Positions 31,377-35,954 of a stretch of DNA of 35,954 bases are shown here, one piece after another (within the stretch, counting starts at the first letter, position 1; every line of letters starts with the position of its first letter). The position numbers and the translations under genes are program-made. The stretch lies in assembly GCA_903845935.1 (NCBI GenBank), contig CAIMZI010000044.1, positions 1 through 35,954 of the forward strand, written 5' to 3'. The notes under the pieces were generated by a model, which saw nothing but the letters and a program-made list of their open reading frames with translations, did not search any database and was not told the DNA's origin. The stretch comes from an uncultured beta proteobacterium (GTDB lineage Bacteria; Pseudomonadota; Gammaproteobacteria; Burkholderiales; Burkholderiaceae_C).

Positions 31377-32213
31377 TTATGGGCTTTTCGGTCGCAGGGC
31401 ACGGAAGACGCTGGCGTCGGCATAGAAGTCGGGTGCTTGGTTTGCCGCCCACCAACCCGGCACACCCAGCACCGGAAGATGGGCAAAGGGCTTGGTCGCC
31501 AACAGTTCGGCGCTGAGTTCGGCAGCCAGCCAGGCATCGATGTCGGCCAGCGCCCGACTGGGCTCTTGCACGCGGAACACATGGGCCGTGATGGGCTTGC
31601 GCGGTGCCACCATTTTTTCTGTCAGGGCGTGACCAAACAGAATCAACTGCGTCTCTGCCCACAAGGGACGCAGGGTCACAAACAGCGTGGCCCAGTCCTT
31701 GGCCGCCAGTGCATTCCACAAGGCGTCCGGCGCCTGCAGCAGGGCTACGTTTTCGTCGAACAGGGTCAGCGCATCGCGCGCCGGGCCGCGCACCGGCCGG
31801 ATGCCTGTGCTGGCAATTTGCGCCGCTTGCAGGGCGTTGAGCCGCAGCTTGGTTCGCGGAAAGTGCATCCAGACCAGGCCATTGAAAAAGTCGTGCAGTC
31901 CGTCGCGCGTGGGCACGCAGCCACTGTCATAGATGTGCTGTTCATAGGCCACACCCGCGGGCAGTTCGGCCTGGGGAATAAAACGCTTGGCTGCTTGCTG
32001 CGCGGCATTCAGTGCATCCGCCACCGAAGCGCCATCGGCCACGCGCCGCGCGATGGGCTCACCGGGGTCGCGCCAGGGCCAGAGCCAGGGCGCGTCCCAG
32101 TTGATCGCATCCAACCCAGGCCCCAAGCTGTCCCCAGTGCGTGTGGGTCGCGGCCCCCAAGGGGCGCAGCCCGGTTTGGGGCGGCCCGGCACCGGGATTA
32201 AACCATGCGCCAC
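31377..32213 (-). CDS. DUF3025 protein; apparent N-terminus derived from a repeat
   Basis: Conserved hypothetical protein whose body (from [21 protein letters not shown]) matches DUF3025, containing [21 protein letters not shown] and [17 protein letters not shown]. Function is unknown. The longest frame starts at GTG 32213, overlapping the pyrC stop by 16 bp, and would give 278 residues. But its first 20-30 residues ([16 protein letters not shown]) are a translation of a GC-rich intergenic repeat (32151-32190) and should not be trusted. A TTG at 32112-32114, two residues before INWD, would give about 245 residues and fits the family better. No strong ribosome site decides between them. Confidence 0.78.
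   Translation of the reverse strand: MAHGLIPVPGRPKPGCAPWGPRPTRTGDSLGPGLDAINWDAPWLWPWRDPGEPIARRVADGASVADALNAAQQAAKRFIPQAELPAGVAYEQHIYDSGCVPTRDGLHDFFNGLVWMHFPRTKLRLNALQAAQIASTGIRPVRGPARDALTLFDENVALLQAPDALWNALAAKDWATLFVTLRPLWAETQLILFGHALTEKMVAPRKPITAHVFRVQEPSRALADIDAWLAAELSAELLATKPFAHLPVLGVPGWWAANQAPDFYADASVFRALRPKSP
32151..32190 (-). repeat. GC-rich intergenic repeat, copy B
   Basis: The reverse strand reads GCCGGGCCGCCCCAA, then TGCGCCCCTTGGGGGC. Both blocks recur in the same order at 34612-34650. The second block is nearly self-complementary (GCCCC/GGGGC) and can form a hairpin. It lies between the pyrC stop and the conserved part of the DUF3025 gene and may weaken read-through. Confidence 0.6.
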
Positions 32214-33238
32214 GCCAGGGGCTCGCCGCCGGCCAGGGGCTTGAGTTGGGCCTCGCCAAAGGCATAGCTTTCGGGCGGCATCCAGCTTTCGCGCTTCAGT
32301 GTGATCCTGCCGCTGTTGCGCGGTAGGCCATAGAAATCGGCACCATGGAAGCTGGCAAAGCCTTCGAGCTTGTCCAAGGCTCCGGCCGCGTCAAAGGCCT
32401 GGGCATACAGCTCCATGGCCGCGTGCGCCGTGTAGCAGCCAGCGCAGCCGCTGGCGTGTTCCTTGAGGTGGGCCGGGTGTGGCGCGCTGTCGGTGCCCAA
32501 AAAGAACTTGGCGCTCCCACTAGTCGCGGCCTGCACCAGGGCCAGGCGATGCGTTTCGCGCTTGAGCACCGGCAGGCAGTAGTAATGCGGGCGTATGCCA
32601 CCGGTGAAGATGGCGTTGCGGTTAAACAGCAGATGGTGGGCGGTCAGTGTGGCAGCAGTGAATGCGCAGGCGTCCCGCACATAGTGCGCGGCTTCCTTGG
32701 TGGTGATGTGCTCAAAGACGATTTTAAGCTCGGGGAAATCGCGCCGCAGCGGAATCAACTGCTGGTCGATGAACACCGCCTCGCGGTCGAACAGGTCGAT
32801 GTCGGGCGAGGTCACCTCGCCATGCACCAGCAGCAGCATCCCGGCGCGCTGCATGGCTTCCAGGGTCTTAAAGGTCTTGCGGATATCGGTCACACCAGCA
32901 TCGCTATTGGTGGTGGCGCCGGCCGGATAAAGCTTGGCCGCTACCACACCGGCGTCCTTGGCGCGCAGGATCTCGTCGGATGGCAGCATGTCGGTCAGAT
33001 ACAGCGTCATCAGCGGCTCGAAGTCCATGCCTGCGGGCACGGCGGCACGGATACGCTGGGCATAGGCCAGGGCCTGGGCAGCGGTGGTCACCGGCGGCTT
33101 CAGGTTGGGCATGATGATGGCGCGGCCGAACTGGGCGGCAGTGTGCGGCACCACGGTGGCCAGCGCTGCGCCATCGCGCACATGCAAATGCCAGTCGTCG
33201 GGGCGGGTGATCGTCAAGGTGTTGATAGCGTTCGTCAT
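32198..33238 (-). CDS. pyrC: Dihydroorotase PyrC
   Basis: Zinc amidohydrolase that closes carbamoyl aspartate to dihydroorotate in pyrimidine synthesis. The product has 346 residues, as in E. coli class II dihydroorotase. The metal ligands are in [11 protein letters not shown], the carboxylated lysine in [17 protein letters not shown], histidines in VHGEVTSP and [10 protein letters not shown], and the catalytic Asp in GTDSAPH. ATG 33238 overlaps the stop of the LysR-type regulator as ATGA. In addition GACAAT lies exactly 6 nt upstream of the ATG, with no Shine-Dalgarno, so it may have its own leaderless transcript. Confidence 0.96.
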   Translation of the reverse strand: MTNAINTLTITRPDDWHLHVRDGAALATVVPHTAAQFGRAIIMPNLKPPVTTAAQALAYAQRIRAAVPAGMDFEPLMTLYLTDMLPSDEILRAKDAGVVAAKLYPAGATTNSDAGVTDIRKTFKTLEAMQRAGMLLLVHGEVTSPDIDLFDREAVFIDQQLIPLRRDFPELKIVFEHITTKEAAHYVRDACAFTAATLTAHHLLFNRNAIFTGGIRPHYYCLPVLKRETHRLALVQAATSGSAKFFLGTDSAPHPAHLKEHASGCAGCYTAHAAMELYAQAFDAAGALDKLEGFASFHGADFYGLPRNSGRITLKRESWMPPESYAFGEAQLKPLAGGEPLAWRMV

Positions 33239-34212
33239 GGCGCTATTGTCCCCGCAGTTGTATCCGCCCTTGTGCCGCTGGCCAAATGCTCCCACAGCGC
33301 CTGGGCTGCGCTTTTGTGGGTTTTGCCGCCACCGCGCGTGCCTTCCTTGCCGCAGGAGCGTTCCCGGTAGGCTCGGATTTCCATCTTGGCCTGCAACTGC
33401 GACATATGCGGCGCGGCGGCGCTGACCAGTTTTTTGGAACGCAATTCCTTGCGAATGGCGCTTTGCGGCAGAAAGGCAATGCCATGGCCCTCCAGCGCCA
33501 TGGCTTTCAGGCCCTCGGCCATATCGGTCTCGTAGACACGCTCCAGGTGCATGGCCACACCCGCATCTTTCAGCATCATGTCCACCACCTGCCCCAGATA
33601 GGCGCCGGGCGCATAGCCCAAGTAGGGCAAGGGCGCGTCCAGACGGCCTGGCAACTGAAACTGCGGCAAACCGTTGGCGTCGGCACGCGAAAACGGTGCC
33701 ACAATTTCCTCACCCAGGCTGACCATCTCGTAACGCGCGCTGTCAAACTGAAAGGGTTGCGACTGGTGGTGATAGGCAATCAACAGGTCACAACTGCCCT
33801 CCACCAGACGCATCACGGCGTCGTGGACATTGAGTGCAATCAACCTGCTCTTGATGCTGCCAAAGTCTTGGCGCAGGCTGCTCACCCAGGCCGGAAAGAA
33901 GGTAAAGGCCAGGGTGTGCGGCACGGCAAACTCGATAAAGTCCTGCCCGGCAGACGAATGGCCACGCAGCATGGCGCGCGTGCTTTGCAGCGCCTGCAGC
34001 ATTTCCAGCGACTGGTCATACAAGGTCTGGCCCGCAGGCGTGAGCCGCGTGGGGTAGGAACTGCGGTCCACCAGATCGGTGCCAGCCCATGCCTCCAGCG
34101 ATTGGATGCGGCGCGAAAACGCGGGCTGTGTCACATGGCGCAGCTGCGCCGAACGGCTGAAGCTGTGCGTCTCCGCCAGTGACACAAAGTCTTCAAGCCA
34201 TTTGGTTTCCAT
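33235..34212 (-). CDS. LysR-family transcriptional regulator, HypT-like
   Basis: Regulator of 325 residues. The N-terminal winged helix-turn-helix [19 protein letters not shown], continuing [16 protein letters not shown], matches the subgroup containing E. coli HypT (YjiE), which responds to hypochlorite through methionine oxidation. A co-inducer domain follows (residues about 90-295), ending in a basic Gly and Lys-rich tail ([15 protein letters not shown]). The ligand or oxidant sensed here is not known. Its stop overlaps the pyrC start by 4 bp. The upstream region carries two TTGATCAA sites (34289-34307). Confidence 0.88.
   Translation of the reverse strand: METKWLEDFVSLAETHSFSRSAQLRHVTQPAFSRRIQSLEAWAGTDLVDRSSYPTRLTPAGQTLYDQSLEMLQALQSTRAMLRGHSSAGQDFIEFAVPHTLAFTFFPAWVSSLRQDFGSIKSRLIALNVHDAVMRLVEGSCDLLIAYHHQSQPFQFDSARYEMVSLGEEIVAPFSRADANGLPQFQLPGRLDAPLPYLGYAPGAYLGQVVDMMLKDAGVAMHLERVYETDMAEGLKAMALEGHGIAFLPQSAIRKELRSKKLVSAAAPHMSQLQAKMEIRAYRERSCGKEGTRGGGKTHKSAAQALWEHLASGTRADTTAGTIAP
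33245..33250 (-). promoter_or_regulatory. Candidate -10 of a leaderless pyrC transcript
   Basis: The reverse strand reads GACAAT, AGCGCC, ATG. The element lies inside the last codons of the regulator gene. The spacing matches that at mpl and the RNB ribonuclease. No Shine-Dalgarno precedes pyrC. Confidence 0.4.
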
Positions 34213-34288
34213 GGGATTTGTCCGTTTTTGGATTCATTCTGTCCATCGAATTTACAAAGTCATGCACAAACGGCCATTTTGATGCAGT

Positions 34289-34307
34289 TTGATCAACTTT
34301 TGATCAA
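34289..34307. promoter_or_regulatory. Tandem TTGATCAA palindromes, possible operator
   Basis: Two copies of the perfect 8-bp palindrome TTGATCAA (34289-34296 and 34300-34307) start 11 bp apart, about one helical turn. They lie 77 bp upstream of the LysR-type gene start and 92 bp before the small forward gene at 34399. The surrounding DNA is AT-rich for this genome. The binding protein is unknown. Confidence 0.35.
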
Positions 34308-34398
34308 GACATGGCTGCCGATTGCTGGAACAGTCGGACCCTCAGCTTTCGACGACAGCTCACCAAGTATCACCGGCCCTTCACTACAGTGAGGATAT

Positions 34399-34605
34399 AT
34401 GGAACTCGATCTTTGCAACAGACAAAAACAGACCGCGACCGAGTTCTGGAAGTCCTATTTCGCCAAATTCCGCCGCTCCGTTGCAGACCACGAGCCGTCA
34501 GAAACCCAACAGGCCGCCTTGTTCGCCGAAGCCGCTCAGCCCCTGTATTTCCCGGAACGCAGGGTTTCCGGCCTGCGGCGCAACGCCGGTCTACGCATCG
34601 GTTAA
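34399..34605 (+). CDS. Possible small protein (68 residues), unrecognised
   Basis: The open frame starts at ATG 34399 with GAGG 6 nt upstream and ends at TAA 34605. The product begins MELDLCNRQKQTATEFWKSY, is charged with a basic C-terminus (PERRVSGLRRNAGLRIG), and has no membrane segment. The third-codon positions are G+C-rich after the first few codons, as in real genes here. The two longer overlapping frames (34311-34631 and 34322-34669) lack a ribosome site and run into the repeat. I do not recognise the family. It is flanked by the putative operator and the GC-rich repeat copy A. Confidence 0.5.
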   Translation: MELDLCNRQKQTATEFWKSYFAKFRRSVADHEPSETQQAALFAEAAQPLYFPERRVSGLRRNAGLRIG

Positions 34606-34610
34606 GTCAG

Positions 34611-34682
34611 CGCCGGGCCGCCCCAAGCTGACTTGCGCCCCTTTGGGGGCAGCAAAGTACATGCAGTGACGAGCGTGGGGGA
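34611..34682 (+). repeat. GC-rich intergenic repeat, copy A
   Basis: Contains GCCGGGCCGCCCCAA (34612-34626) and TGCGCCCCTTTGGGGGC (34634-34650), the two blocks shared with copy B at 32151-32190, followed by GAGCGTGGGGG (34671-34681). The second block can fold as GCCCC/GGGGC. It fills the space between the small forward gene and the stop of the ABC exporter and may act as a bidirectional transcription stop. I recall elements of this look as common in Comamonadaceae intergenic regions. Confidence 0.6.
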
Positions 34683-34683
34683 A

Positions 34684-35954
34684 TTAAGCCAGCGCCACGC
34701 CCTCGTCCGCCTGCTGCAAATTCCACATCTGGGCATAGCGTCCGCCCTGGGCCAACAAATGAGCGTGCGTGCCGCGCTCAATGATGCGGCCGGTGTCCAT
34801 CACCAAAATTTCATGCGCATCCACCACAGTTGAAAGCCGATGGGCAATCACCAGCGTGGTCTTGTTGTGCGCCACGCTTTGCAGCTCGGTCTGGATGGCG
34901 CGTTCGTTGGCCGAGTCCAGCGCCGAGGTAGCCTCGTCAAAAATCAGTACCGGCGGATTCTTGAGCAGGGTTCGGGCAATCGCCACGCGCTGCTTTTCGC
35001 CACCGGATAGTTTCAGGCCACGCTCGCCGACCATGGTGTCGTAGCCCATGGGCGTGGAACTAATAAAGGCGTGGATGTGGGCGGCCAGGGCGGCCTTTTC
35101 CACCTCTTCGCGGCCGCAACCGGGGCGGCCATAGGCGATGTTGTATTCCACCGTGTCGTTGAACAGCACCGTGTCCTGCGGCACGATGCCGATGGCGGCG
35201 CGCACCGAGGCCTGGGTCACCTGCTTGATGTCCTGGTCGCCGATCAGAATGCGGCCCTCTTGCACGTCATAAAAGCGATACAGCAGGCGCGCCATGGTGG
35301 ACTTGCCGGAGCCGGATGGCCCGACCACCGCCACCGTCTTGCCGGGAGGAATTTCAAAGCTGATGTCGTGCAGGATGGTGCGCGCGGGTTTGTCTTTGAC
35401 TGCACCGGAACTGCCTGCCGGATCGTAGGAAAAGGTCACATGGTCAAAGCGCACTGCGGCATTGCCCGGCGTGAGCTGCAAGGGCTGCGCACCCGGGACA
35501 TCGGCAATCTCGCGCTCGCGTTCCATCAGCGTGAACATCTTTTCCAAATCGGTCAGGCTTTGCTTGATCTCGCGGTAAATCACACCCAGAAAATTCAAGG
35601 GGATATAGAGCTGAATCATGAAGGCATTGACCATCACCAGATCGCCCAGCGTCATGCGGCCATCGACCACACCTTGCGTGGCGCGCGTCAGCATGGCCAC
35701 CAGCGCAAAGGCAATGATGAGCTGCTGGCCGGTGTTGAGCAGGCTTAAGCTGGTCTGGCTCTTGACCGCGGCGCGGCGGTAGCGCTCCAGGTTTTCGTCG
35801 TAACGTTTGGCCTCGAACTCTTCATTGTTGAAGTACTTGACGGTCTCGTAGTTCAGCAGCGAGTCCACGGCGCGGCTGTTGGCGGTGGAGTCCAGCTCGT
35901 TCATCTTCTTGCGGTACTGGGTGCGCCACTCGGTCACGGTGATAGTGAAGGCGA
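34684..35954 (-). CDS. Atm1-type ABC exporter (5' end outside window)
   Basis: The C-terminal 423 codons of a fused membrane/ATPase exporter. The membrane part contains the Atm1-family stretch NYETVKYFNNEEFEAKRYDE, which separates it from MsbA. The ATPase domain has Walker A VVGPSGSGKSTMARLL, the Q-loop segment GIVPQDTVLFNDTVEYNIAYG, the signature LSGGEKQRVAIARTLL, Walker B VLIFDEATSALDS and the H-loop VIAHRLSTVV. Atm1 relatives export glutathione-linked sulfur compounds or metal-glutathione complexes. The substrate here is inferred only by family. The reading frame continues unbroken to the window edge, so the start and the first membrane helices are missing. Confidence 0.93.
   Translation of the reverse strand, partial: AFTITVTEWRTQYRKKMNELDSTANSRAVDSLLNYETVKYFNNEEFEAKRYDENLERYRRAAVKSQTSLSLLNTGQQLIIAFALVAMLTRATQGVVDGRMTLGDLVMVNAFMIQLYIPLNFLGVIYREIKQSLTDLEKMFTLMEREREIADVPGAQPLQLTPGNAAVRFDHVTFSYDPAGSSGAVKDKPARTILHDISFEIPPGKTVAVVGPSGSGKSTMARLLYRFYDVQEGRILIGDQDIKQVTQASVRAAIGIVPQDTVLFNDTVEYNIAYGRPGCGREEVEKAALAAHIHAFISSTPMGYDTMVGERGLKLSGGEKQRVAIARTLLKNPPVLIFDEATSALDSANERAIQTELQSVAHNKTTLVIAHRLSTVVDAHEILVMDTGRIIERGTHAHLLAQGGRYAQMWNLQQADEGVALA

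Noticed and set aside
34311..34669. Two longer frames overlapping the small gene at 34399
   Set aside because: Neither has a ribosome site, both run into the GC-rich repeat, and the frame at 34399 has GAGG and better codon use.

Overview
The window looks like core chromosome of a betaproteobacterium, most likely Comamonadaceae (a Rhodoferax/Polaromonas-like lineage). The basis is the overall high G+C, the family make-up of the proteins, and a Burkholderiales-type gene order: ffh / ypjD-like / pilS-pilR / ampD / nrdA-nrdB / lysine-alanine histone-like protein, then DUF3426 / prmA / accC / accB. No rRNA, tRNA, CRISPR array, prophage or transposase gene was found.

Layout. 1-1308: signal recognition particle GTPase Ffh (3' end outside the window). 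1387-6199: a tightly coupled forward run (cytochrome c assembly-like membrane protein, small zinc-ribbon protein, PilS, PilR, AmpD) with overlapping start and stop codons. 6277-10683: class Ia ribonucleotide reductase nrdA-nrdB behind a promoter carrying two NrdR boxes. 10853-11308: histone H1-like protein. 11349-14972 (reverse): DUF3426 protein, PrmA, AccC, AccB. 15142-16300 (reverse): TlpA-like redoxin and an unnamed 198-residue protein, divergent from mpl (16325-17779). 17838-22060 (reverse): small hypothetical, DAHP synthase behind a phenylalanine attenuator, AzlD/AzlC exporter pair, TldD. 22112-22537: a non-coding element with inverted-repeat ends. 22538-23692 (reverse): RodA. 23736-30323 (forward): YqiA-like esterase, RNB ribonuclease, TonB-like protein, MtgA, glyoxalase-like protein, PlsC-like acyltransferase, divergent CdsA-like protein. 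30404-34212 (reverse): HtpX, DUF3025 protein, PyrC, LysR-type regulator. 34399-34605: possible small gene. 34684-35954 (reverse): Atm1-type ABC exporter, cut by the window end.

Most genes are housekeeping: protein targeting, pilus regulation, dNTP synthesis, fatty-acid initiation, peptidoglycan recycling and synthesis (AmpD, Mpl, MtgA, RodA), phospholipid synthesis, aromatic and pyrimidine synthesis. The most interesting signals are regulatory. (1) aroG is preceded by a 20-residue leader peptide with a Phe-Phe-Phe-Gly-Trp-Phe run, a factor-independent terminator and a competing antiterminator pairing, which is a complete transcription attenuator. (2) Several genes have a -10-like hexamer (four times ACAAT) exactly 6 nt before the start codon and no Shine-Dalgarno, suggesting leaderless mRNAs; the clearest case is a perfect palindrome serving both mpl and its divergent neighbour. 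(3) Two NrdR boxes overlap the nrdA promoter. (4) There is a 426-bp MITE-like element, and two copies of a GC-rich repeat, one of which is translated into the apparent N-terminus of the DUF3025 gene.
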